Of a stretch of DNA of 37,276 nt, positions 7,810 to 15,440 are shown piece by piece. The notes under the pieces were generated by a model. It saw nothing but the letters and a program-made list of their open reading frames with translations, searched no databases and had not been told where the DNA came from. The translations under genes were made by a program, and so were the position numbers. Numbering within the stretch: position 1 is the stretch's first letter; the number at the start of each line of letters is the position of its first letter. Source of the stretch: Polyangiaceae bacterium (GTDB lineage Bacteria; Myxococcota_A; Polyangia; Polyangiales; Polyangiaceae). The stretch is from the NCBI GenBank assembly GCA_029266615.1, contig JAQSWN010000041.1:1-37276 (forward strand). Reading direction: 5' to 3'.

Positions 7810-9717
7810 TCAGGGCCTCACGCTGTCCCGCATGGACATGTGCTGCAGCGCCTCGTTGCGGCCGCCGCCCGCGACGCGCGCCTCGCGATCGATGCGGATG
7901 TCCAGCACGAGCGGCAGGCTCGTTTCCCGCACGCGGCGAAGCATGGCCTCGTCGATTTCGCCGGGGTGATTGATGCGTAGCCCCGCGAGCCCCATGCTGC
8001 GCGCCCAACGCGCGAAGTCCGTCCACGGCGTGTCCCACTGCGCCTCGCGTCCGAACACCTGGCGGTAGCCGTGGTACACCATGTTGTAGCGCGCGTCGTT
8101 GAACACCGCGTACACGATGGGCAGCCGGTATTTGAGCGCGACCAGCGCCTCCATACCGGCCATTTGCATGCCGCCGTCGCCGCAGACGCAGATCACGGGG
8201 CGCTCCGGCCGCGCCAACGCGAGGCCGATCGCGCCGCTGATGCCGGAGCCCATGCTCCCGAGTCCAAGGTGAATGGTGAAGCGGTCGGGGCCGGTGGCGG
8301 TGAAGTAGTGGAGCGCCGAGAGCATGTGCTCGCCGATGTCCGTCACGAACGTTGCTTCCGGGCCGGCCGCAGCTTGCAGGTCCGCGATCGCGCGCTGCGG
8401 GGTGATGAGCGGGCTCGCGTCGGTCTCGAAGTCCGGCTTCTCGTAGGCGGGGGTCTGGCGGAGCTCGCGTAGGGTCTGGCTCGCGGTGGGGTGACGCAGG
8501 CCTTCGCGCAGCGCGATTTCGTAAAGGTCCTCCGCGAAGGTGGCGAGGTCCGCCACGACCCCCAGCTCTGTCGGCAGATTCCGCCCAAAAACCGCGGCAT
8601 TCAAGTCGACGTGGATGAGCTTGCCCCCCTCCGCGATGTAGCGCGTCGGTCCTACCGAGCAGTCGTCTAGGTCCGTACCGAGAGCGAGCGCGACGTCCAC
8701 GCCTTGCCCGGTGTAGGCACGCGCCCAAAGCGAGGCGGCGAGGCCGCCGTGCCGAAGCGAGCGCGGGTGAAGCTCGCTCACGACGCCCTTGGCTTGCGGC
8801 GTCGTGACGAACGGAATGTTGAGCGCGTCGACCAGCTTGCGGATCGTCGCCGCGTGAGGCCGGCATGCGGCGCCGAGCACGAGCAGAGGCCGCCGCGCGC
8901 CGAGCAACGCGTCCGCAGTAGCTTCCACCAAGTGGCGTGGAGCTCGGGCCTGGAAGTCCGAGCGAGCCGTGGATACCGTGCCCGTGGCCGTGACGGCGCG
9001 GCCGAGCTGAATGGGCAGCACGAGCAGGGCGGGGCCGGGGTTCTGCGGGTTCTGAGCTGCGTCCAGGGCGGCCAAGCCTTGCGACGTCACGGTGCGGGCC
9101 TGCGAGACGCGCACCGTCGCGCGGGTCACGTTCGCGAGCATGCTCTCCACCCCGATGCCTTCGGGGCCGCTGTCTTGCAACAGTCTTCCGCCGTCCGCGG
9201 CCCAAGCCACGTCTCCGCAGATGACCAGCATCGGCACGCGCTCCAAGTGCGCCGACACCACGCCCGTCACGACGTTGGTCGCCCCCGGGCCCGCGGTCAC
9301 CACGACGGCCGGTGTTCTGCCGCTCGCGCGCTGGTAGTCCGCGGCCGCGAAGGCGGCGCCGGTTTCGTGGCGCGACTCGATCAGGCGCGCCCCCGGCGTG
9401 TTCAGGATTGCGTCGAACACCGGCGATACGGGGCCGCCCGGGATGCCGAAGAAGGTGTCCACTCCCGACTGCACGAGCGCGCGTACCAGGCGATGCGCCG
9501 CTGGCAGCAGCGCTTCGCTCGCGTCCACGAGCGGAGCTTTGGGCCGCGACGGCGGCGACTCTGGCCGCGGTCGCAGCTCGGCCACGTACGATTCAGGAGC
9601 GGACTCCATCTCGACGTCAGAGCGGTACTCGGAACGAGCGTTTGCCCGATCGTCAGCATGAACTGAAGACTTATGCGCCATCGTAGCTTTCGCGGTGCGT
9701 GAGTTGTTGCCGGCCAT
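7810..9717 (-). CDS. ThDP-dependent acetolactate-synthase-like enzyme
   Basis: This is a thiamine-diphosphate-dependent enzyme of the acetolactate synthase/pyruvate oxidase superfamily, 635 residues from this start. The N-terminal Pyr domain has FFGIPGGPVSPVFDA and the cofactor-activating Glu118 in ESRHETGAAFAA. The middle domain follows (LLVLGAACRPHAATI onward). The C-terminal PP domain carries the ThDP/Mg motif, GDGG at 513-516 through Asn540 in NDARYN. The first 60 or so residues are a charged, probably disordered extension, so the start is uncertain: ATGs at 9717, 9681 and further in are all possible. The enzyme should decarboxylate a 2-keto acid and add the activated aldehyde to an acceptor. 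It is not next to an ilvN-type regulatory subunit, so valine/isoleucine synthesis is less likely than a specialised acyloin-type reaction with the coupled KAS III-like enzyme. Confidence 0.88.
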   Translation of the reverse strand: MAGNNSRTAKATMAHKSSVHADDRANARSEYRSDVEMESAPESYVAELRPRPESPPSRPKAPLVDASEALLPAAHRLVRALVQSGVDTFFGIPGGPVSPVFDAILNTPGARLIESRHETGAAFAAADYQRASGRTPAVVVTAGPGATNVVTGVVSAHLERVPMLVICGDVAWAADGGRLLQDSGPEGIGVESMLANVTRATVRVSQARTVTSQGLAALDAAQNPQNPGPALLVLPIQLGRAVTATGTVSTARSDFQARAPRHLVEATADALLGARRPLLVLGAACRPHAATIRKLVDALNIPFVTTPQAKGVVSELHPRSLRHGGLAASLWARAYTGQGVDVALALGTDLDDCSVGPTRYIAEGGKLIHVDLNAAVFGRNLPTELGVVADLATFAEDLYEIALREGLRHPTASQTLRELRQTPAYEKPDFETDASPLITPQRAIADLQAAAGPEATFVTDIGEHMLSALHYFTATGPDRFTIHLGLGSMGSGISGAIGLALARPERPVICVCGDGGMQMAGMEALVALKYRLPIVYAVFNDARYNMVYHGYRQVFGREAQWDTPWTDFARWARSMGLAGLRINHPGEIDEAMLRRVRETSLPLVLDIRIDREARVAGGGRNEALQHMSMRDSVRP

Positions 9718-9753
9718 CGGGGCGCGATAGCGGCGATCGGCAATTGGTCTCAA

Positions 9754-10576
9754 GTGCCGTCGCGCGTCTGTCGCAAACCGATGAGTCGTGACTACGGCTG
9801 CTACTACGTTGAATGTTTCGCTGGCGTCAACAGCACGAATCGGGGGCTCATCATCGATTGCGGAATCACCAACACGATAGTGTGTGTGACTCGTACGACC
9901 GCATTAGGCGGGCCATGACGGAAAGACATCTGAGTCTCAGCACGAACATGGACTTCCACCCGTCGAGGATTGCAGTTGTGAAAAATATCACCCAGATCAG
10001 TGATGGATCGAAGCGGACGCACGCGGCGTACAAAATTCATTCGAGCACGAGCGAGCAGCTGGCTACATCTCAATGCGCCTGCGACGCCGCGGACGAACGT
10101 GGCATGTCGCTTCGCACGTTTGGGTGATTGCATTGGAGCGAATGGACTCACACTGCGAGCGGTCATCACATCGCGCAGATGCGAGCTCGATCGCAATCAT
10201 TCCGCTACGGCCAGAAGCAGTGATGGCTCGCTGGCGGTCGCGACGCTAACCGGCTTCTTCATCGGGCGCTGCGCTGCGCTCCTGCGCACGTCGATAGCGT
10301 TGGCCCAAGTGAGGGCGAAGAGGCTCACCCATCTGGATGGTTTGGTGCACTCCTCGCGGCAACGAGAGAAGGTATCTCAAGGCGCTCCTGCACGCTCAGG
10401 CTGCGGTGGTGACCTCTGCTAGCCATTTAGCAACATTGGATTCCACTCGGAATCGCGGGCAGGACGAGTGCAGATACGGAGCACACAGTCGCTCGTGCGA
10501 ACCACCCTTTCAACCGAGTAGGGGGATTCCCGGACGGCTGCAACGCGCCTGGCACGACGGCTGCTTACCGTATGGC
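9754..10576. other. Long intergenic region between divergent genes
   Basis: About 820 bases separate the ThDP-enzyme gene (leftward) from the esterase gene (rightward). The base composition is less GC-rich than the neighbouring genes and the open frames present lack family similarity or coding character. A possible leftward promoter is TTGACG (complement of 9825-9830) with TAGTAG (complement of 9801-9806), spacer 18, a weak match. No RNA gene was recognised. The region could hold regulatory sites for both directions or decayed sequence. Confidence 0.5.
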
Positions 10577-11551
10577 ATGCGTTCGTTTTGGCCTTGGACT
10601 CTGTTTTGCCTGGCGCCCCTGCTTGGTTGCGAGCAGCGGCCGGTGGCGTCCAAAGGCCCGGTAGAGCCCGCGGGAGCGCCTGCAGCGGCGTCGGCCGCCT
10701 CGGCAGCCAGCGGGGCCCCTTCCACGTCGGCAGGGCCTTTGGAAGCTCCGCTGCAGGCGCCGGTCGCGCCGCCCCGGCTCGAGGCTCCCGTGCATCTTCC
10801 GGAGCAGCTCGCCGCGGGGCAGAAGGCGCCTCTGCTGCTGATGCTGCACAGCATCGGCACGTCGGCTGAAGACATCGAGCGACGTACGGACTGGCCGAAG
10901 TTTGCCGCCGAGCAGCGCATCGCGTGGATGGCGCCGAACGGACCGATGGACGCTCAGGGCCGTCGCTTCTGGGACGCAGGGCCAAGCTGCTGCAATTTCA
11001 CCGGCCAACGCGTGGACCACGTGGCGGCGCTCGCGGAGCTCCTCCAGCGCACGCTCCGCGAGCACCCGGAGCTGGACGCGGAGCGCGTCTACCTCGGCGG
11101 GATCTCGAACGGAGGCTTCATGGCCCACCGCTTTGCCTGCGAAGCCCCGGAGCTCTTGCGCGGCGTCGTGAGCATCTCCGGCGCGGGCCCGCTGGAGCGT
11201 GTGACGTGCCGCACTCCGAAGCAGCTCCGCGTTCTCGAGGTGCACGGCGACGCCGATCCGATCGTCTCCTACCGCGGCGGTCACTTCCTCAATATGCCGC
11301 TCTTGCCGGAGCACGCGTCGGCGGCGCAAACGTTCGCGGACTGGGCGGCGCGGCTGGGGTGCCGTGGGGACGCCGTGCCCGGCGACGCGCTGAGCTTGGA
11401 GAAGCGCTATCCGGGCAACGAGACGCGCGTCTCTCGTTACGGCAGCTGTGAGCACGGAACGGTCGAGCTTTGGACCGTGAGCGGTGGCGACCACTACCTC
11501 GGGTTCTACGAGCCGTCGCCCCGTGAGATCTGGCGCTTCCTTACGCAGTGA
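10577..11551 (+). CDS. Esterase lipoprotein, PHB depolymerase/feruloyl esterase class (LpqC-like)
   Basis: This is a 324-residue alpha/beta hydrolase predicted to be a lipoprotein. The signal peptide MRSFWPWTLFCLAPLLGC ends at Cys18, followed by an Ala/Pro-rich linker to about residue 65. The hydrolase core has the oxyanion-loop region LLLMLHSIGTSAED, the nucleophile Ser177 in GGISNGGFM (GxSxG), an Asp in VHGDADPIVSYRGG and a His in SGGDHYLGF, giving a full Ser-Asp-His triad. WDAGPSCCNF matches the conserved Cys segment of this esterase class. Family members cleave polyester or feruloyl/acetyl esters of polysaccharides. The protein probably sits on the cell envelope and acts on extracellular esters. 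The chosen ATG places the lipobox correctly; sequence upstream in the same frame is not coding-like. Confidence 0.87.
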   Translation: MRSFWPWTLFCLAPLLGCEQRPVASKGPVEPAGAPAAASAASAASGAPSTSAGPLEAPLQAPVAPPRLEAPVHLPEQLAAGQKAPLLLMLHSIGTSAEDIERRTDWPKFAAEQRIAWMAPNGPMDAQGRRFWDAGPSCCNFTGQRVDHVAALAELLQRTLREHPELDAERVYLGGISNGGFMAHRFACEAPELLRGVVSISGAGPLERVTCRTPKQLRVLEVHGDADPIVSYRGGHFLNMPLLPEHASAAQTFADWAARLGCRGDAVPGDALSLEKRYPGNETRVSRYGSCEHGTVELWTVSGGDHYLGFYEPSPREIWRFLTQ

Positions 11552-11557
11552 GAGGAG

Positions 11558-11599
11558 ATCGCGAGCACCATCCCGACCGGTCGGAGGGTCGCTCGCGAT
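11558..11599 (+). terminator. Hairpin downstream of the esterase gene
   Basis: Perfect 9-base arms ATCGCGAGC (11558-11566) and GCTCGCGAT (11591-11599) enclose a loop that itself contains the palindrome CCGACCGGTCGG. It begins seven bases after the esterase stop, the position expected of a terminator. No T-run follows, so it may be an mRNA 3'-end stabiliser or a Rho-assisted stop rather than a classical intrinsic terminator. Confidence 0.55.
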
Positions 11600-12036
11600 T
11601 GAGGCGCCGCGTGCGACGCGACCCGACACGACCAACTATAAGAGGAGTGGTATGGAGACTGTCCCCCTACCTCGCAGATGTGCGCTGCATTTGCGTCACG
11701 TCCCCATCGCGCGGATGTTGAACTGGGCGGAAACCAACTGCATCGGGTTGCTTTTTCCGCGCTCGGCAAATCGCCTCTTGCAAATGTGAAAGGTAGGCCG
11801 TGCCGCAACTGACTTACGAACGTCTCATTCGTCTCTTATAGGGGTGGAGTTAGCGCGCTCGGAGCGAGGTAAGCGAGGTAGGAGAGGCCTACGAGCGAGG
11901 GTCAAGACCGAGACCGCGGATAGAGCAGGTTACTGAAGAGCAGGCAGCATCGCTCTTTCGATGAACTGAAACACACATCTGAAGGCAACCCTGAGGTAAT
12001 GTCTTCGGTCGTGCGGAACGTTATTCAGGGTGCGAC
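11600..12036. other. Intergenic region upstream of the ParA/Roadblock operon
   Basis: About 440 bases show no recognisable gene. Within it lies a tandem 9-base direct repeat, AGCGAGGTA twice (11863-11880), and directly after it a small inverted repeat GTAGG/CCTAC. These could be binding sites controlling the downstream operon, but nothing more specific can be read. A possible ribosome binding site AGGG (12027-12030) precedes the TTG at 12037. Confidence 0.4.
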
Positions 12037-12750
12037 TTGGCTCTCGCGATGACACCTGGTGCTGAAGCAAGCGCAGCGCTCGTGCGCTCGGACGTGCTCG
12101 TGCTCTTGCGCGAGAAGCGCTACGAGGAAGCTCTCGCTCGTCTGTACCAAGCGCGCGCCGAGTCTCCGGGTAGCGTGGAGCTCCAGAAGGGCATCGATCA
12201 GGTCAAGGAGTTCTTGGTCGGCGCGTACGCCAAGCGTTTGGGCGGGCTCGACCAAGTCGCGAAGCAGATGGCGCCGGCGGCGGGGCGCTCGCCGGACATG
12301 GTCCTGCTCTCACGCTACATCGACGGCGTCACTAGCTACGGCGACCTCGCCGAGATTTGCCCGCTCGGTCGGCTGCGCACCTTGCAGGTGCTCGTGGAGA
12401 TGTACGCTCCCAAAGCCGCGAGCGGCGAGCCGAGCTCCGGTCGGCGACCGATGGAGGCGATCCCGGCGTCCATCCCGCACGTGGAGGTGATCACGCCGAG
12501 CGAAGAGCCCGTCCCCGAAACGGCGCGCAGCGGCTCTTCCATGCCGCCGCCCGCGTCCATGAAAGTAGACGACTCTCCGGAGGCGCGCGAGTACCGTGCC
12601 GCCTTCGCGCGGGGCACCGCCGCCTTCATCCAGCAGCGCTTTGCGGACGCGGTAACGGCCTTCGAAGAGTGCGGAAGGATCAGGCCGGGGGACAGCTCGG
12701 CGGACGTCATGCTGCGTCGCGCGCGTCGAGACCTCGAAAGCCGCGCGTGA
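12037..12750 (+). CDS. TPR protein with winged-helix-like middle segment
   Basis: This is a 237-residue cytoplasmic protein and first gene of a five-gene operon. The N-terminal part (LREKRYEEALARLYQARAES) is a TPR-like helical pair. The middle segment SRYIDGVTSYGDLAEICPLG, followed by RLRTLQVL, matches the small helical domain often joined to DUF4388 regions in myxobacteria. A Pro/Ser-rich linker at about residues 128-180 leads to a C-terminal TPR unit (AAFIQQRFADAVTAFEECGR). No catalytic motif is present. It is probably a scaffold. The start may be TTG at 12037, which has AGGG seven bases upstream, or ATG at 12049. The stop codon abuts the ATG of the next gene, indicating translational coupling. 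Confidence 0.8.
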   Translation: MALAMTPGAEASAALVRSDVLVLLREKRYEEALARLYQARAESPGSVELQKGIDQVKEFLVGAYAKRLGGLDQVAKQMAPAAGRSPDMVLLSRYIDGVTSYGDLAEICPLGRLRTLQVLVEMYAPKAASGEPSSGRRPMEAIPASIPHVEVITPSEEPVPETARSGSSMPPPASMKVDDSPEAREYRAAFARGTAAFIQQRFADAVTAFEECGRIRPGDSSADVMLRRARRDLESRA

Positions 12751-13626
12751 ATGAGTCTGGTGGTCGTCGCAGATCCTGATCTTCGCGAGCGAATGCGCTG
12801 CATTCGCATCGTTGCCGATCAGACGCCGGCGAGCGCGCTGGGCGCCGCCAGTTGGCCGGAGCTCACTCAGGTTTTGGACGACGTCCCCGACGTCGGCCTC
12901 GTGCTGTACGCACGCTCGCTCTCCGGCGCGCCCGAAGACGCCATCGAGCAGCTACTGTCGCGCACCAAGCGCGTGGTTCTCGCGCTCGACGCGGGGGATG
13001 ACCCTCCCGCCTCGGACGGGGTGACGCGCACCGCGCGTCCCGTAGCCGAAGAGTCCCTCGTGATGATGGCGCGCTCGCTGATCGTGCCGTCCTCCCACCC
13101 GCACGCGAGCTTCATGCCGGTGGACTTCTTGCAGATGATTTGCATGTCCGGTGGCTCGCACATCCTCGTGCTGAATCGCGCGGGCAGCGACGTGGGCGTC
13201 ATCGAGGTGCGAAGCGGTGAGGTTTGGACCGCGTTCGATGCGCTGGGCGTCGGCGAAGAAGCGTTCGCGCGACTGATCCGCCCCGAGATGCGCGCGCGGG
13301 TCAGCTCCGCGAGTGGCTCGCGCAAAGAGCGCACCATCTTCAAAGGTTTGCACGAGCTGGTGCTAGAGTCTCTGCGTCGCATCGACGAAGGCCAGGTGCT
13401 GCTGCCGGAGTCGCTTTCGCCCGCGCAAATGGAAGCCGCACTCGCCACCCCGGAACAGCTCGCCGTGCGCGTGAAGCAACTGAACGACGAAGCGCGGCGG
13501 CTGCTGATGACGCGCAGCTACGAAGAAGCCGGCCGCGTGCTTTCGGTGCTGTCCGAGCTCGATCCCGGAAGCCACCTCGTGCGTGCCAACTTGGAGCAGC
13601 TACGCAAATTGGGTTTTTCTAGATGA
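12751..13626 (+). CDS. Pseudo-receiver/DUF4388 (PATAN-like)/TPR protein
   Basis: This is a 291-residue cytoplasmic protein. Residues 1-110 have the strand order of a response-regulator receiver (MSLVVVADPDLRERM at the start) but no phospho-acceptor Asp: the third strand reads DVGLVLYARSL. Residues about 118-215 form a DUF4388 domain (FMPVDFLQMICMSGGSHILV, then GVIEVRSGEVWTAF), a myxobacterial signalling domain related to PATAN. The C-terminus (LNDEARRLLMTRSYEEAGRV and on) is TPR-like. The gene begins directly after the stop of the preceding TPR gene and its TGA overlaps the ATG of the ParA-like gene. The degenerate receiver points to protein binding rather than phosphotransfer. It is predicted to be an adaptor for the ParA-like ATPase; this is inference from gene order. 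Confidence 0.82.
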   Translation: MSLVVVADPDLRERMRCIRIVADQTPASALGAASWPELTQVLDDVPDVGLVLYARSLSGAPEDAIEQLLSRTKRVVLALDAGDDPPASDGVTRTARPVAEESLVMMARSLIVPSSHPHASFMPVDFLQMICMSGGSHILVLNRAGSDVGVIEVRSGEVWTAFDALGVGEEAFARLIRPEMRARVSSASGSRKERTIFKGLHELVLESLRRIDEGQVLLPESLSPAQMEAALATPEQLAVRVKQLNDEARRLLMTRSYEEAGRVLSVLSELDPGSHLVRANLEQLRKLGFSR

Positions 13627-14426
13627 CGTTATCCATCGCATTCGCCAGCCTCAAAGGCGGCGTCGGCAAGACGACGACCGCCCTCAACTGCGCCTACGCC
13701 TTCGCTCGTCGAGGCTCGCGCACCTTGCTCGTGGACACGGATCCTCAAGGCGCCATCGGCCTGTCACTGGACGGCGTCGGTGATCGCGCAGGTCTCGCCG
13801 AAAACGTCGGGAGTAGCGAGGCGGCCCTGGCGGCGGCAGTGAAGACCCGCCTTCCCGAGCTTCAAATCCTACCGATGGGTCCGGTCGATGCTCTGGACGT
13901 AGACAGCTTCGCGCAGACGGCGCGCGAGCACGACACGCTCCGGCGCATCGTGGATCGGAGCCAACAAGAGTACGACGTCGTCATCTTCGATACCCCCGCC
14001 GGCCTTGGTGGCATGACGCGCCTCGCGCTGGAGGCGGTGGAGAGCGTGGTGGCGGTCGCGCAATGCGAGCCGCTCGCGCTGCGCTCGCTGCCGCGACTCA
14101 TCGAGCTGCTCGGGCAGCTGCGGGACGCCGGCGGCGATTGCTCGTTACTCGGCGTCGTGGGCAACATGAGCTCCTTCCGGGACCCGGTGGTGCTCGCATC
14201 GCTCGAGGAGCTGTGGGGGCTGTACCGTGACCTCGTCTTCGAAACCGCCATCCCGCGAGACAACACGTTTTTGCAAGCAAGCCGCGCGGGTGTTCCGCTC
14301 GGTCTACTCAGCCGTCGGCCACCTGGTGTGGCGGCCGTTTTCGACAGCCTCGTCGCGGAAATCGAGGCGAGGCTCGGCATCGTGGAAGGAGACAATGATG
14401 GCGGACCGATCCGTCTCGTGGACTGA
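13623..14426 (+). CDS. ParA/MinD-superfamily ATPase
   Basis: This is a 267-residue P-loop ATPase with all ParA hallmarks: deviant Walker A KGGVGKTT (signature Lys11, Lys16), the A' motif VDTDPQG (Asp38, Asp40) and Walker B VIFDTPAG (Asp123). There is no N-terminal DNA-binding HTH and no C-terminal amphipathic MinD-type helix that I can see. Such ATPases dimerise on ATP and position cargo such as DNA, chemoreceptor clusters or motility complexes. No parB and no parS-like repeats lie nearby, so chromosome partition is unlikely. It overlaps the preceding gene by 4 bases and the next one by 32, inside an operon with DUF4388, TPR and Roadblock proteins, which suggests a polarity or signalling role. 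Confidence 0.92.
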   Translation: MTLSIAFASLKGGVGKTTTALNCAYAFARRGSRTLLVDTDPQGAIGLSLDGVGDRAGLAENVGSSEAALAAAVKTRLPELQILPMGPVDALDVDSFAQTAREHDTLRRIVDRSQQEYDVVIFDTPAGLGGMTRLALEAVESVVAVAQCEPLALRSLPRLIELLGQLRDAGGDCSLLGVVGNMSSFRDPVVLASLEELWGLYRDLVFETAIPRDNTFLQASRAGVPLGLLSRRPPGVAAVFDSLVAEIEARLGIVEGDNDGGPIRLVD

Positions 14427-14997
14427 TCCCGAGAGCGTGGCGCGGCTATTGGCGCGGGCTACGGCTCCGCGTCGCGTCGCGGCCGCTCTCACACGCGTGA
14501 CCGCGGCGGCCCGCGCCGTCCGCGCCCCGGCCGCGCGTCCCTCGACGCCGCCCGCCCGCGCTTCCGTGCCCGCCCCCGCCCCGCCGCCTCCCATCGTGGT
14601 CGCGCCCGAGCCGGCGGTGGTGCCCAAGCTCGAGCATTCGTCCGACAACCCGTCGGATCGCTTGGACGCGCTCATGGCGTGGACGCTCGATCATCAGCGC
14701 TGCACGGGCGCGTTCGTCGCGGACGACAACGGCCTCACCCTCGCCGCCCACGGCATCTCCGAGGCGCACGTGGCGCTCGTGGGGCCGCTCCTCTCGGCGC
14801 TGATGGGTGTTCGCAGCATCCCTGGTGTCGACGCCACCGCGGGCGCGCTGTGGCTCGGCACGAACATGATGTCCTGGGTGGAGACACGCACGGAGCGCGG
14901 CGGGTTCTGTCTTGGAACCGTCGGCGCCGAAGCGCTGTCCACGGAAGCCCTCAATCAGCTCAAAGAAGCGCTCGAAGTCACGGTGCGCGGCCTGTAA
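14395..14997 (+). CDS. Roadblock/LC7-like protein with Ala/Pro-rich N-terminus
   Basis: This is a 200-residue protein starting inside the end of the ParA-like gene. GGAAGGAG at 14384-14391 is a strong Shine-Dalgarno for the ATG at 14395 (14398 is also possible) and settles the start. Residues about 1-75 are Ala/Pro/Arg-rich and probably disordered. Residues about 85-200 form a Roadblock/LC7-like domain: DRLDALMAWTLDHQRCTGAF, then ADDNGLTLAAHGI, and later TERGGFCLGTVGAEALS. Roadblock proteins are dimeric partners of small GTPases; MglB in Myxococcus is the known example. No MglA-like GTPase is present in this operon, so the partner here may be the ParA-like ATPase. Assignment of the fold is by pattern and of moderate strength. 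Confidence 0.72.
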   Translation: MMADRSVSWTDPESVARLLARATAPRRVAAALTRVTAAARAVRAPAARPSTPPARASVPAPAPPPPIVVAPEPAVVPKLEHSSDNPSDRLDALMAWTLDHQRCTGAFVADDNGLTLAAHGISEAHVALVGPLLSALMGVRSIPGVDATAGALWLGTNMMSWVETRTERGGFCLGTVGAEALSTEALNQLKEALEVTVRGL

Positions 14998-15013
14998 CTA
15001 CTCGGAAAGACCC

Positions 15014-15388
15014 ATGATTGACACCAAGCTACTCGACCTCGCCGTTCAAGACCTCCGCAACGTGCTGCGTGACGGGCTCGTCGCCACCGACATTTGGGAC
15101 CGCGTGGACGGCCTTTCCCTCGCTGGCTTCAATCAGCAGCCGGTGGCGGTCGCGCTGTTCACGCGGATCACCGCGGAGCTAGAGGGCTCGATGGCGGACT
15201 CCAACTTCCCGCCGCTCGGTCGCTACTACCTCATCGACCTGGAGGGCAATCACACCGCGGCTGTCCTCAACCACGGCACGCTCCTTCAGGGCATGCTGGT
15301 CGACAACAAGCGCGCGAACCTCGGCATCCTCATCTCCGTGGCGATCCCGCGGATGATCGAAGCCGTGAATAAGGCCAAGGGCCGCTGA
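15014..15388 (+). CDS. Second Roadblock/LC7-like protein
   Basis: This is a 124-residue single-domain protein and last gene of the operon. It starts at the ATG 15014 behind GGAAAGA. The order helix (LDLAVQDLRNVLRDGLVATD), strand, helix (ALFTRITAELEGSM), paired strands (RYYLIDLEGNHTAAVLNHGT) and final helix (ISVAIPRMIEAVNKAKGR) fits a Roadblock/LC7 fold. It is clearly different in sequence from the preceding Roadblock-like gene, so the two may form a heterodimer. It lies 16 bases downstream of that gene. Ten bases after its stop a strong hairpin ends the operon. The fold is inferred from pattern. Confidence 0.68.
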   Translation: MIDTKLLDLAVQDLRNVLRDGLVATDIWDRVDGLSLAGFNQQPVAVALFTRITAELEGSMADSNFPPLGRYYLIDLEGNHTAAVLNHGTLLQGMLVDNKRANLGILISVAIPRMIEAVNKAKGR

Positions 15389-15398
15389 CGCACCGGTT

Positions 15399-15434
15399 GC
15401 GAGTCACGAAGGCGCTTGCGCCCCCGTGACTCGC
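15399..15434. terminator. Bidirectional terminator hairpin between convergent operons
   Basis: Perfect 10-base arms GCGAGTCACG (15399-15408) and CGTGACTCGC (15425-15434) enclose an inner stem GGCG/CGCC with a CTTG tetraloop. It sits exactly between the convergent ends of the Roadblock operon (15388) and the decarboxylase gene (15441). The stem is symmetric, so it can stop transcription from both sides. There is no T-tract on either strand. Confidence 0.8.
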
Positions 15435-15440
15435 CGCCGC

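Noticed and set aside
7808..9205. Extension of the KAS III-like frame to 824 codons
   Set aside because: The extra 460 residues are an Arg/Ala-rich out-of-frame reading of the ThDP-enzyme gene; the GTG at 7807 gives a normal KAS length.
8704..9666. 320-codon plus-strand frame
   Set aside because: Antisense shadow of the ThDP-enzyme gene.
9804..10196. Possible genes on either strand in the 820-base gap (104 and 130 codons)
   Set aside because: They overlap each other on opposite strands, lack ribosome binding sites and show no family pattern.
13623..14426. ParA-like gene as part of a chromosome partition locus
   Set aside because: No parB partner, no parS-like repeats and no gidA/gidB context; neighbours are signalling proteins.
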